Assembly: GCA_038227745.1 (NCBI GenBank)
Contig: JBBRPS010000099.1
Coordinates: 1 to 17,910 of the forward strand
Direction: 5' to 3'
Source: DASPXY01 sp038227745
GTDB lineage: Bacteria > Planctomycetota > Planctomycetia > Gemmatales > Gemmataceae
DNA length: 17,910 nucleotides
Shown: positions 1 through 11,722 of the stretch, piece after piece
How positions within the stretch are numbered: position 1 is the stretch's first letter
How the letters are laid out: each line of letters begins with the position of its first letter
Translations under genes and position numbers: made by a program
The notes under the pieces: generated by a model
The model's input: only the letters and a program-made list of their open reading frames with translations
Database searches by the model: none
What the model was told of the DNA's origin: nothing

Positions 1-2
1 AC

Positions 3-8
3 TACAAT
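3..8 (+). promoter_or_regulatory. possible -10 element upstream of the small zinc-ribbon gene
   Basis: TACAAT matches five of six positions of the TATAAT consensus and lies 39 nt before the ATG at 48. The -35 region falls outside the window, so this rests on the hexamer alone. The same TACAAT occurs upstream of three other genes here (4646-4651 minus, 14709-14714 minus, 16424-16429 plus). Confidence 0.25.
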
Positions 9-47
9 GCACACACGATCAGCCACCACCACTGCCGAGGGGTCGCG

Positions 48-251
48 ATGCCGATTGCCGTTTGCCCCGAATGCTGCCGCGATTACTACCTGCCGGCGGA
101 CGCCGTCGAGGGCAGCCGCTGCGACAGGTGCGACCGCCCCCTCCTGCGCATCGACCAGCTCCAGGAGGCGGCGGACGCCGAGCTCCCAGAAGCCGAGCGC
201 CCCGAGGCCCCGACCAACCCGCCCTCCCCTGCGGGGCTTCAAGAAGAGTAG
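48..251 (+). CDS. small zinc-ribbon protein (67 aa), unknown function
   Basis: A 67-residue protein with a treble-clef or zinc-ribbon pattern: CPEC at residues 6-9 and CDRC at 25-28, separated by 15 residues containing YYLPADAVEG. This resembles the N-terminal MJ0042/zinc-ribbon leaders common on planctomycete proteins. The rest (about residues 35-67) is acidic and proline-rich, probably disordered, with no membrane segment. The start at 48 is preceded by a GAGGGG purine run at 37-42. The next gene downstream begins with the same type of zinc ribbon, so the two may be related or work together; that is inference. Role unknown; metal binding is the only function the sequence supports. The TAG stop is followed by a weak hairpin and a T-run. 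Confidence 0.65.
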   Translation: MPIAVCPECCRDYYLPADAVEGSRCDRCDRPLLRIDQLQEAADAELPEAERPEAPTNPPSPAGLQEE

Positions 252-268
252 CCTCCCGTCTTTTTTTC
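233..268 (+). terminator. possible intrinsic terminator after the small zinc-ribbon gene
   Basis: A short stem (GGGGCT at 233-238 with AGCCTC at 250-255, one G-U pair, 11-nt loop) is followed by CCGTC and a run of T at 260-267. The stem overlaps the last codons and stop of the 67-aa gene. It is weak by stem length, but it is the only hairpin in the window followed by a T-run. The rest of the 198-nt gap to the next gene holds a promoter candidate. Confidence 0.35.
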
Positions 269-342
269 ACAATCCCGGTCACAAATGACGCCTGCGCGTC
301 CCCTCCCTGCCCTGCCCTTTCCCTCTCCTGGCCCGGTCAACC

Positions 343-371
343 TTGTGGCCGCGCCTCCGCGCTTTTAGAAT
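343..371 (+). promoter_or_regulatory. possible sigma-70-type promoter for the WD40-like gene
   Basis: TTGTGG (343-348) and TAGAAT (366-371) are separated by 17 nt. The -10 matches five of six consensus positions and the -35 keeps TTG. This would place the transcription start about 70 nt before the ATG at 450. Predicted by eye only. Confidence 0.35.
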
Positions 372-449
372 CCTCGTGGACACCCCCATGATCCCTCGCG
401 CCCGCAGGGGTCGAGCCACCAACACGCCCTACTCAGCGAGGCCTGCCGT

Positions 450-2099
450 ATGCCTGTCAAGACCGCCTGTACGAAGTGCGGCGCCCCCTATACCCTTGCC
501 GACTCTCTGCGCGGTAAACCGGTCCGCTGCAAGCGCTGCCTCGCGGTCTTCCCGGCCCGCGAGGCCGACAGTGCGGCACCAGCCGCCGAGCCGGTCGAGG
601 GCGGTGTCATCGCGGCGCCTCCCCCGCTCCCCGGCGGCGCCCGCCGAGTCCGCCCCGTCCCCCCCGAAGACGCCCCGCCGCCGCGCCGCCGCCCCGGGCG
701 CGACGAGCCGCGCGGCTCGGCCGCACCGTGGATCATCGCGGCCACGGTCGGCGGCGTCCTCCTCGCGGCCGGCCTCGTCGTCACGATCCTCCTGATCGCC
801 AGGGCCGAGAGCGAGCCCGATCCGCCGCCGCCAATCGTCCTCAACATGCCGAACCCGGGGGACTTCCACCCGCAGATGCCGCCGTTCCAGATCCCCCCGG
901 GCGAGATGCCGCCCTTCCAGCCGCCGCCCCAGATCGATCCGGCGGGGCAGGCGCCCGCGCTCTTCAAGGCCTCCTCGGTGCGCTTCCCGATCAACGCCCG
1001 CGACAACAAGATCAAGGACATCTCCTTCGCCCCCCTGGCGAAGCGCGTCGGCGTCTTCTACGCGGACTCGCAGAACTTCTTCAAGGAGTGGTTCGACCTC
1101 CACGACGAGGCGGGCGGCGGGCGCGTCGCCCACGTCGATGTCTCCGCCGTCAAGAACGGCCGTTTCCTCGACCTCAGTCCCGACGGCAAGCGCGTGGCGC
1201 TGCAGGATGGCACCGCCGGCCGGGGCTACCCGCTGACCGTCTGGTCCCTCCCCGACGGCAACGTCCTCTTCGACAAGTGGGACCCCTATCCCAAAGATCC
1301 GAACCCCGGGAAGAACGTCAACCGCGAGCTCGTGTTCTTCGCCTTCCTCGACGCCGACCGGCTCCTCACCGTCGCCCGCAACGGCCAGTACGACCTGTGG
1401 GACATGGCCCAGAAGCGCAACGTCTACAGCGTCCCCGTGGGGCCGGGGCGCGACCGCTCCTTGAACCTGGACTTCTTCAGCCGCCGGCCGTCGAACCTCG
1501 CGGTGAGCCGCGACCGGCGCGTCCTGGCCCTGTCGAACAGGGACGGCTTCGACCTGATCGACACCGCGACGGGGCAGCCCCTGCGCAGCACCGAGAGCCT
1601 GGCCGCGGGCGGGCGGGTCGGCAACGAATGGAGCGTCAGCTTCAGCCCGGACGGCGGCCAGCTCGCCGCGAAGTTGAACCTGTTCCTGAACAACCGGCAG
1701 CACGAGCAGGTGGTCGTCTGGGACGTGGCGACGGGGCGGAAGAAGGCCCAGTTCGTCACCCCCCAGGACTTCAACGCCAACGGGCCGCTGGTCTGGTGGG
1801 GGGCGAAGCACGTGGTGCTCTCGGACGGCAACCTGTTCGAGGGCCGCGTGATGAGCCTGGCGGACGGCCGGATCCTGCGGATCGGCCAACGGCACGCCTT
1901 CGGCAAGTTCGCCGGCGCCAGCCCGGACGGCCGCGTCTGGTACGCCACCGGACGGGCTAACGGCGGCCCGGCCGAGATGGCGGCCGTGGACGCGCCGGAG
2001 GACGCGCTGGCGCAGCCGGAGAACGCCCCGGGGGGCGGCGTGCCGCGCTGGTACTTCCGCCCCGAAGGCATCTCGACCCAACCCGGCCGCGGGTTCTGA
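450..2099 (+). CDS. zinc-ribbon / transmembrane / WD40-like beta-propeller protein
   Basis: A 549-residue protein in three parts. Residues 7-30 form a zinc ribbon (CTKC at 7-10, CKRC at 27-30) of the MJ0042 type. A low-complexity Pro/Arg linker leads to one membrane segment at about residues 92-117 (PWIIAATVGGVLL...), so the ribbon is probably cytoplasmic and the C-terminal part on the other side of the membrane. After a proline-rich stretch to about residue 165 comes a beta-propeller of about 330 residues with WD40-like repeats, for example VSFSPDGGQLAA followed by VVVWDVATGRKKAQF, and LDLSPDGKRVAL followed by LTVWSLPDG. No enzymatic motif is visible. The propeller suggests a protein-interaction role, but the partner is unknown. 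It follows a smaller gene with a similar ribbon. A hairpin element starts 6 nt after the stop. Confidence 0.85.
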   Translation: MPVKTACTKCGAPYTLADSLRGKPVRCKRCLAVFPAREADSAAPAAEPVEGGVIAAPPPLPGGARRVRPVPPEDAPPPRRRPGRDEPRGSAAPWIIAATVGGVLLAAGLVVTILLIARAESEPDPPPPIVLNMPNPGDFHPQMPPFQIPPGEMPPFQPPPQIDPAGQAPALFKASSVRFPINARDNKIKDISFAPLAKRVGVFYADSQNFFKEWFDLHDEAGGGRVAHVDVSAVKNGRFLDLSPDGKRVALQDGTAGRGYPLTVWSLPDGNVLFDKWDPYPKDPNPGKNVNRELVFFAFLDADRLLTVARNGQYDLWDMAQKRNVYSVPVGPGRDRSLNLDFFSRRPSNLAVSRDRRVLALSNRDGFDLIDTATGQPLRSTESLAAGGRVGNEWSVSFSPDGGQLAAKLNLFLNNRQHEQVVVWDVATGRKKAQFVTPQDFNANGPLVWWGAKHVVLSDGNLFEGRVMSLADGRILRIGQRHAFGKFAGASPDGRVWYATGRANGGPAEMAAVDAPEDALAQPENAPGGGVPRWYFRPEGISTQPGRGF

Positions 2100-2105
2100 G
2101 ATTCT

Positions 2106-2167
2106 GCCGTGGGTCAGGACTCCGGTCCTGACATGGATCTTTCAGGATCGGAGTGCTGACCCACGGC
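2106..2167. repeat. inverted repeat, CCGTGGGTCAGGA family, copy 1
   Basis: Arms 2106-2131 and 2142-2167 (26 nt each, two mismatches) with a 10-nt loop. Each arm contains its own small inverted repeat (TCAGGAC...GTCCTGA in the left arm). It starts 6 nt after the stop of the WD40-like gene and ends 11 nt before the promoter candidate of the next gene. No T-run follows. Two closely related copies lie at 3501-3558 and 14752-14810. Probably a dispersed palindromic element acting as a 3'-end or terminator structure; the function is inferred from position. Confidence 0.85.
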
Positions 2168-2178
2168 GCGATCCCGCC

Positions 2179-2207
2179 TTGTACCGGCACCGCCTTTCGC
2201 CTATAAG
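2179..2207 (+). promoter_or_regulatory. probable promoter of the GT87-like gene
   Basis: TTGTAC (2179-2184) and TATAAG (2202-2207) are separated by exactly 17 nt. The -10 matches five of six consensus bases. Transcription would start near 2214, leaving a leader of about 30 nt that contains the GGAGG ribosome-binding site at 2233-2237. This argues against the longer reading frame that opens at 2179, because that ATG would lie upstream of the transcription start. Confidence 0.5.
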
Positions 2208-2244
2208 CTGCGGCAGTGCTCGTCTCCTTCCCGGAGGAACCTGC

Positions 2245-3552
2245 ATGCCGCACCTTGTCTCCGTCCCCGCAGCCACCTTCCCCGGCCAGGGCCTGGAACG
2301 CCTCTGCCGCGCCGCCGCCCTTGCGGTGCTCGCCCTCGCCGTCGCCTGGTCGTTCCGCAGCACTTTCGGCAACCCCGACTGCCAGGACCTCGATTTTGGG
2401 GCCTACTACCGCGGCGGCGCCGCGGTCGCGCGCGGCGAGACGCCCTACACCATCGACGCCCACGGCCCGCTCGGCGCCTACTCCTACGCCCCCGTTTACG
2501 CCTACCTCTTCGCCCCCCTGAGCCGCCTGGATTACCTGTGGGCCTGCCGCGCCTGGATGCTCGTCAACTGGCTGGCGACCGCCGCCTGCTTCGTCCTGAC
2601 GCTGCGCCTGCTGCTGCCGCCGGGGCGGGCGGAGGCGGCGTGGCCGGTCGCGCTGCTCGCGGGGGTGCCGGTGGCGGCCTACCTCTGGGCGAACGTGCGC
2701 GTCGGCCAGACGGGGGCACTGCTGCTGCTGGGCTGCCTGGGCTGGGCGGCGTGCGTGCGCCGCGGCCGGTCCTTCCTGGGCGGCCTGGTGCTGGCGTCGG
2801 TGTGCGCCCTCAAGTTGGCGCCCGGGCTGCTCGTCCCGTACCTGCTGCTGCGGCGGGACTGGCGCGGGCTGGTCGGCGTGGCCGTCGGCGGCGCCGCCCT
2901 GCTCCTGCTGCCCGCGGTGTGGGTCGGCTGGGACGGGACGGTGCGCCTGCACGAGGAATGGGTTCGACACACGTCGTCCACGCACGTGCCGATGCAGACG
3001 TACCGACCGGGCAACCAGTCGCTGCTCGCCCAGCTCGCGCGCCTGCCCGCGGTCAGCGACGGCCACACGTGCCACAGTGCGGATAATTTGGAGTCGCTGC
3101 ACCGCTATTATCCGCTGCTCGTACTGGCCCTCGCCGCGGCCCTGCTGGGCTGGATCCGGTATGACCGCCGCACCCCGGCGGACAGGCCACCGGGCGGCTG
3201 GGGGCGGCGGGACAACCTGCACCTGGCGCTCCTGCTGGTCTTCCTGACGCTGGTACACCCGCGCGGGTGGCGCTGCAACCTGGTGACGCTGCTCGTGCCG
3301 TGCGCCCTCCTGGCCGAGCGCGTGTGGTATCGACTGCCGGGCTGGCGTGTGGCGCTGGCGGCCCTCTTCGTACTGGCGCTGGCGTGTGCGTGGCCGACGA
3401 CCGGACTCGGCGAGACGGGCTGGAGCCTCGGGGCGTGGCTGCTGCTAGGGAAACACTTCTGGGGCGCCGTCGCGGTCGCGGCGGCGTGCTGTTGGTGCCT
3501 CGTGGGTCAGGACTCCGATCCTGACATGGAGCCGTCAGGATCGGAGTCCTGA
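2245..3552 (+). CDS. GT87-like (DUF2029) multi-pass membrane glycosyltransferase
   Basis: A 435-residue integral membrane protein with about ten hydrophobic helices. The N-terminal region reads DLDFGAYYRGGAAVARG then ETPY and YSYAPVYAYLFAPL, the signature layout of GT87/DUF2029 polyprenol-phosphate-sugar-dependent mannosyltransferases. An acidic residue in the first extracytoplasmic loop (here D48 or D50) is expected to be catalytic. The likely role is adding a sugar from a lipid-linked donor on the outer face of the inner membrane; the acceptor is unknown. Start chosen at 2245 because GGAGG lies 7 nt upstream. Oddity: the last 16 residues (420-435) and the TGA stop are encoded by an inverted-repeat element (3501-3558), so the native end was probably altered by the repeat. 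It is convergent with the AAA gene, leaving 19 nt between stops. Confidence 0.8.
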   Translation: MPHLVSVPAATFPGQGLERLCRAAALAVLALAVAWSFRSTFGNPDCQDLDFGAYYRGGAAVARGETPYTIDAHGPLGAYSYAPVYAYLFAPLSRLDYLWACRAWMLVNWLATAACFVLTLRLLLPPGRAEAAWPVALLAGVPVAAYLWANVRVGQTGALLLLGCLGWAACVRRGRSFLGGLVLASVCALKLAPGLLVPYLLLRRDWRGLVGVAVGGAALLLLPAVWVGWDGTVRLHEEWVRHTSSTHVPMQTYRPGNQSLLAQLARLPAVSDGHTCHSADNLESLHRYYPLLVLALAAALLGWIRYDRRTPADRPPGGWGRRDNLHLALLLVFLTLVHPRGWRCNLVTLLVPCALLAERVWYRLPGWRVALAALFVLALACAWPTTGLGETGWSLGAWLLLGKHFWGAVAVAAACCWCLVGQDSDPDMEPSGSES

Positions 3553-3558
3553 CCCACG
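3501..3558. repeat. inverted repeat, CCGTGGGTCAGGA family, copy 2
   Basis: Perfect arms of 25 nt (3501-3525 and 3534-3558) with an 8-nt loop. Each arm contains an internal inverted repeat (GTCAGGA...TCCTGAC). It overlaps the 3' end of the GT87-like gene and supplies its stop codon. The end of the convergent AAA gene lies 13 nt beyond it, so it could serve as a two-way terminator. Confidence 0.9.
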
Positions 3559-3571
3559 GCCCGAACTCCCC

Positions 3572-4591
3572 TCAATACGGGATCTCCTCGTCCCGCGGCG
3601 GGCGGCGCCGCGAGCGCGCCTGGTTCCGCATGGCGCCGAAGCCCATGCCGCCGGGGCGCTCGAACTCGCGGCTCGATGGCCGCTGGTCGTCCAGCGTCCG
3701 CAGTACCTCGATCGTGTCCTCCAGGCTGTTGCCCAGGCAGGCGACGCTGATGACCAGTTCCGCCAGCGCCGCGAACGACAGCCCCTCCGTTATCTGCACC
3801 CACCGTGCCAGCTCGACCCCCTGCAATTCCGGCAGCTTCTTCGTCAGGTACGCCTCGCGGATGAGGGGGACGGGGGATTCGATCTTGATGATCCGGTCGA
3901 AGCGCCGCGGCCGCGACACGATGCGCCGGTCCAACCGCTCCGGGTAGTTCGTCGTCGCGATGTTGATGACCTTGTTGATCTGGTGCGAGCCGTCCAGCCA
4001 CTGCAGCAGCTCGCTGTCGCCGTGGATCTCGATGACCGCGTCGATGTCCTCGAACATGCACACCAGCGGCCGTTCCGGCTCGATCTTGCGGAACAGCTCC
4101 ATGGTGCGCGTCAGCACGCCGGGGTGCTCGCAGAAGACGGCGACGTGGCCGGCCTTGATAATGCGGTGGACGACCTGATGGACAACGGAGCTCTTGCCCG
4201 AGCCCTGGGGGCCGTAGAGCAGGTAGCCGCGACGGTGCAGGTAGCCGTAGCGCTGGAACTTCTCGCCCAGCGACCAGAAGTTCTCGATCTCCTGCAGGAT
4301 CTGCGACGGCAGGCTGTTGGCGAAGTCGATCAGGTCATCGACCTGCAGGTCCTTGGCGAGGAGTTGCGGCTCGCCGTACTGGTTGAGGCTGCAGCCATAG
4401 GCGCCGGCCGGCAGCTTGCGGTAGGTGGTGCCGCACGCCTCATAGACGCCGGGCATGGCGACCTTCCACTGGATCGGGACGATCGGACTCTCCACCATGC
4501 CATAGTTGCCGGGGTGGTGGTAGGGGGCGTTGCCGGGAGGTGCGTGCCGCGATGTGGAGTCGCACTCGGTTCCGAAGTCGTTCAAGTCCAT
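3572..4591 (-). CDS. BCS1-like AAA-family ATPase
   Basis: A 339-residue protein with one AAA module. Walker A is GPQGSGKS (127-134), Walker B is LVCMFEDID (176-184), sensor 1 is in IATTNYPERLD (N215), and arginine-finger candidates lie in RRIVSRPRRFD (222-232). The NYPERLDRRIVSRPRRFD stretch resembles BCS1/Cdc48-type AAA proteins rather than MoxR or Clp. The N-terminal 110 residues match no domain I recognise, and there is no membrane helix, unlike mitochondrial BCS1. The tail (residues 308-339) is Arg-rich. A protein-remodelling role is inferred; the substrate is unknown. The start is supported by GGAG 6 nt upstream of the ATG. It is divergent from the aconitase gene and convergent with the GT87-like gene. 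Confidence 0.8.
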   Translation of the reverse strand: MDLNDFGTECDSTSRHAPPGNAPYHHPGNYGMVESPIVPIQWKVAMPGVYEACGTTYRKLPAGAYGCSLNQYGEPQLLAKDLQVDDLIDFANSLPSQILQEIENFWSLGEKFQRYGYLHRRGYLLYGPQGSGKSSVVHQVVHRIIKAGHVAVFCEHPGVLTRTMELFRKIEPERPLVCMFEDIDAVIEIHGDSELLQWLDGSHQINKVINIATTNYPERLDRRIVSRPRRFDRIIKIESPVPLIREAYLTKKLPELQGVELARWVQITEGLSFAALAELVISVACLGNSLEDTIEVLRTLDDQRPSSREFERPGGMGFGAMRNQARSRRRPPRDEEIPY

Positions 4592-4645
4592 GGGGTCTCC
4601 GCGTATCGTTCAGCAGCGGACGTCTGCGAGGCACCAGTCGCCGTT

Positions 4646-4651
4646 ATTGTA
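4646..4651 (-). promoter_or_regulatory. possible -10 element for the AAA ATPase gene
   Basis: On the minus strand this reads TACAAT, 54 nt upstream of the ATG at 4591, within the 203-nt divergent region between the AAA gene and aconitase. No convincing -35 is present at 16-18 nt spacing. Confidence 0.25.
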
Positions 4652-4709
4652 TGCGCCTTGTGCATGGAATTCCTAGCACGGAATCGCCCGCCACCACGAC
4701 ACCGCCGCG

Positions 4710-4738
4710 TTGCCGCTCACCCCTCGCGCACCGACAAT
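4710..4738 (+). promoter_or_regulatory. possible promoter of the aconitase gene
   Basis: TTGCCG (4710-4715) and GACAAT (4733-4738) are 17 nt apart. Transcription would start near 4745, about 50 nt before the ATG at 4795. The -10 is a one-base variant of the TACAAT seen before other genes here. Confidence 0.35.
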
Positions 4739-4794
4739 ACCCTGGACGCTTCTGCCAACCAGCGCCCACGGCTCCTACCCGAAGGACCCCGACC

Positions 4795-9163
<4,369 letters not shown>

Positions 9164-9171
<8 letters not shown>

Positions 9172-9221
9172 GACGGCTCTCCTGAGCCGTCCGGACGGCT
9201 CAGGAGAGCCGTCCTACGTGA
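9164..9221. repeat. 58-nt perfect palindrome at the 3' end of aconitase
   Basis: Arms 9164-9192 and 9193-9221 (29 nt each) are exact reverse complements with no spacer. Each arm contains a smaller inverted repeat, GGACGGCTC-TCCT-GAGCCGTCC and its counterpart. The aconitase stop TAG (9169-9171) is inside the left arm. No T-run follows. Likely a 3'-end or terminator element of the same general design as the other palindromes here, but of unrelated sequence. Confidence 0.9.
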
Positions 9222-9587
9222 CGAACTTCCTTGCCAGGGTGATAACGGCGCGTTCGGGGCCTTTCGGAGCGACTGCGAGTTAGACCGCTTTACCCACCTG
9301 CCAAGTGCAGCAATTGGACGCCTCTGGGTTTATGAACTAGGCTCGTGCAGAGACCCGTGATGCCATCCCCCAGGGTGAAGACGTGGATGAGACGGACGTT
9401 CTGCCGCCAGCCGGCACCGAGCGAATCCCTCTGCTCAAGAGGTCCACGTGGCGCGGGCGAAGGCCGCCGCACCGACCGAGGTGACCGTCCAGATCCAGCC
9501 GTTCGGCTGCGGCCGCGGGCCGGGTGGCGCGCCGACCTTCCTTTCTGCCCGTGCCTCTAACGGTTGTCGATTTAGGATGTTATGTCG
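9222..9587. other. gene-poor gap between convergent aconitase and VWA genes
   Basis: About 366 nt without a convincing gene. Short frames exist on both strands (plus 9345-9560, minus 9290-9472) but show no recognisable domain, and the GC-rich frame bias alone can produce them. The plus strand near 9380-9560 reads as a plausible protein in two adjacent frames (DETDVLPPAG, then shifted EVHVARAKAAAPTEVTVQI), which could be a decayed gene end; I cannot name it. No terminator hairpin is seen immediately after the VWA stop. Confidence 0.4.
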
Positions 9588-11291
9588 TCAGCCGATGATG
9601 TGTTTGCGCCGCTTGATGTAGTCCCACACGACGTACCGATCCAGCTCGCGGCCGCCGGTGAAGAATACCCGCCCCTTCGTCGATTCCGCCAGCCGGTAGG
9701 CGAACTGCACGTCCTCGTGCGTCTGGTTCCAGCTGTTCAGCAGGAAGATGTTGATCGTGATCCCCTCGCGGGCACAGAGCTGCCCCTCGCGCAGCGTCGC
9801 GTTTTCCGTGAGCGGATCGGGCGGGTAGAGCAGGTACAGGGTCTCGCCCTCGAAGTGGGCCGTCGGCAGCCCGTCGGTGATGAGGATGATCTGCCGGTTC
9901 GGCGTGTCCTGCGCCGACAGGTAGCGCCGCCCCAGGAGCAGCGCGTGCTGGATGTTCGTGAAATGCGGCGGGATCTGGTGTTCGCTGATGTTCGGATCGC
10001 TCATGTCCGCCTTGAGGCGCACCACCGGGTCGTAGACCGTCACCGGTTTGGGCATCAGCGCGGCGACCTCCGCGAGCCGCCGCGGCTTCGCGAACGAGTA
10101 CATCTCGATGAACTGCAGGAAGTCGCCGGGGTACTCGGTGCGGATCAGGCCGTCGAGCGCCAGCCCCATGCGCTTGACGTTCACGTACTGGCCGTCGTAG
10201 CGCATCGAGCCGCTCATGTCGAGCAGCACCGCCGTGGCGCACTTGGGGTTGTTGCGCGTCTTGTGGATGACGATGTCGTCGGCCTTCATGCGGATCGGCA
10301 GCCCTGGGCCGTCGCGCAGCATGGCGTTCACCATCGACGCGGGGATGTCCATGTGCGTCACCGAGTCGCCGAACTCGTACGCCTTGGTCTGCTGCATCTC
10401 GGTGGCGCCCTCGCCGACGATCGGCCCCTGGTGCCGCCCCGAACGCGACGCCTGCAACTGCTCGAAGATCTGCGACAGCAGCTTCGACTGGAACAGGCGG
10501 TACGCCTTCGGCGTGAGCTGGAAGCCGCCGCGTTGCCCTTCTTCGAGTCCCTGCCGCTCCGCCTGCTCGCGCAGGTAGTCCTGGACCTGCTGCTGCAGGG
10601 CACTGAGCTGCTGCACGTCGCCCGGCTCGGCGAACTTCGCCAGCTCCTCCAGGTCGATGACGCCGATCTGCGCCGTTTGCATCGCCTCTTCGAGCTGCTT
10701 GAGCAGCTTATCGATCGCCTCCAGCTCCTGCTTGACCTCGAGGGCTTTCGGCACGGACATGGGGGTGCGGCCGGTGAACTCGTACTTGGCAGCCAGCTCA
10801 TCGACCTGGTACTTCTCGCCGAGGCGCTCGACGAGGTGCAGGAGCTGGCGGGCGAACTTGCCGTGCTCGTCGCCGGAGCGGTACCAGAGCTGTTCCAGCT
10901 CGTGGAGCTGCTCGTCGCGGACGGCCTGCTGGAAGCGCTTGCCGAGGTTGCCCGGCGGGCGCATGTCCTGGGCCTGGTTCTGGAAGTTCTTCCGCGCCTC
11001 GGTCTCGGCGTGGCCGGTCTCGTAGGTGGCGAGGATCTTGCGCTTGCGCTCCTGGAGGATCTCCATGAGGGCCTGGAGGCTGGGGCCAAGCCCGGCGATC
11101 TGGCTGGGGTCGATGCGGACGGCGCGGGCGAGTTCCTCCTCGGTGAGGCGGCGCGTGTTGCCATAGAAGAGGAGGTGCTCGAACGCCGGCGAGACCATGT
11201 CGGGCGGCGGCGCGGTCGGGCTGGGGAAGTTGACGGGGTCGAACTTCTGGTAGGTGTGGATGATGCCGCCGAGGCGGTCGGGGGTGCTCAT
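9588..11291 (-). CDS. VWA (MIDAS) domain protein, partner of the MoxR ATPase
   Basis: A 567-residue protein, last gene of the minus-strand operon. The C-terminal third is a von Willebrand A domain with a complete metal-ion site: DMSGSM (358-363), T445 in HFTNIQHA and D473 in ITDGLPT. The middle (about 185-250) is rich in Leu/Glu/Gln and probably forms coiled coil. The N-terminal 180 residues are helical and of unknown fold. No signal peptide or membrane helix is seen, so a cytosolic protein is expected. MoxR ATPases and VWA proteins typically act together as chaperone or metal-insertion machines, and the pairing here fits that, although two small gene pairs separate them. The start is 23 nt after the preceding PIN-like gene. 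A copy of its first about 23 codons survives as a remnant at 12302-12379. Confidence 0.9.
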   Translation of the reverse strand: MSTPDRLGGIIHTYQKFDPVNFPSPTAPPPDMVSPAFEHLLFYGNTRRLTEEELARAVRIDPSQIAGLGPSLQALMEILQERKRKILATYETGHAETEARKNFQNQAQDMRPPGNLGKRFQQAVRDEQLHELEQLWYRSGDEHGKFARQLLHLVERLGEKYQVDELAAKYEFTGRTPMSVPKALEVKQELEAIDKLLKQLEEAMQTAQIGVIDLEELAKFAEPGDVQQLSALQQQVQDYLREQAERQGLEEGQRGGFQLTPKAYRLFQSKLLSQIFEQLQASRSGRHQGPIVGEGATEMQQTKAYEFGDSVTHMDIPASMVNAMLRDGPGLPIRMKADDIVIHKTRNNPKCATAVLLDMSGSMRYDGQYVNVKRMGLALDGLIRTEYPGDFLQFIEMYSFAKPRRLAEVAALMPKPVTVYDPVVRLKADMSDPNISEHQIPPHFTNIQHALLLGRRYLSAQDTPNRQIILITDGLPTAHFEGETLYLLYPPDPLTENATLREGQLCAREGITINIFLLNSWNQTHEDVQFAYRLAESTKGRVFFTGGRELDRYVVWDYIKRRKHIIG

Positions 11292-11314
11292 GGCAAATTG
11301 TTCCCGGAAGAGTG

Positions 11315-11722
11315 TCAGGGCAGGTAGAGGCGGCCCGTCCCGAGGTTGTTATCGAGGTACACGAGGTAGTCCATCAGTCGGTCCCCGACCCGCTCCGCGT
11401 ACGCCCGGTCGTACGTAAAGCGGTCGGAGTCGCTGATGGTGAAGACAGGCAGGCTGGTCGGCTGGTTGAAGGTGCGGATGGCGACCTCCAGCGAGTCAGG
11501 GCCTTGACTGTTTCGGTTGCCGGTCACCAGGAGGACACCGCGGGCCTGACAGGCCTGCCAGACCACCACGTCGGGGGCCTCTTCCTCGAGCTCCAGGCTC
11601 GCGAACGTCTCCACCTTCATGCTGAGGGTCTTCCACAGGTCTTTCCAGGTCCCCGTAACCAGGTAGTGGACCATGGCATTGAACTGCCCGACGACGTTAT
11701 TGTCCGCCATGATCCCGGGCAT
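11315..11722 (-). CDS. PIN-like (DUF5615-like) protein, distal copy
   Basis: 135 residues. The N-terminus IMADNNVVGQ and the central ACQARGVLLVTGNRN follow the layout of DUF5615/Mut7-C PIN-like proteins (first strand ending in an acidic residue, then a strand ending LVT-x-D/N), a family often encoded with DUF433 antitoxins. The second acidic position is Asn in the GNRN motif, so nuclease activity is uncertain. The C-terminus ends TGRLYLP. The ATG lies within the end of the DUF433-like gene (26-nt overlap), with AAGGAG 7 nt upstream, so translational coupling is likely. By hand count about 64 of 135 residues match the proximal copy. A toxin role is inferred from the pairing only; no close relative is identified from sequence alone. 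Confidence 0.65.
   Translation of the reverse strand: MPGIMADNNVVGQFNAMVHYLVTGTWKDLWKTLSMKVETFASLELEEEAPDVVVWQACQARGVLLVTGNRNSQGPDSLEVAIRTFNQPTSLPVFTISDSDRFTYDRAYAERVGDRLMDYLVYLDNNLGTGRLYLP

Noticed and set aside
429..2081. 550-aa minus-strand ORF antisense to the WD40-like gene
   Set aside because: Low-complexity Arg/Val/Asp-rich translation with no domain; a mirror of GC-rich codon bias on the opposite strand.
4540..4794. 85-codon N-terminal extension of aconitase
   Set aside because: Not aconitase-like, overlaps the divergent AAA gene start and its own promoter region; ATG 4795 has a good ribosome-binding site.
9345..9560. 71-aa plus-strand ORF in the aconitase/VWA gap
   Set aside because: No ribosome-binding site or domain, and Arg/Pro-rich composition; better treated as non-coding or a relic.
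9582..11327. 581-aa plus-strand ORF antisense to the VWA gene
   Set aside because: Leu/Val/Arg-rich shadow; the minus strand carries a complete VWA MIDAS.
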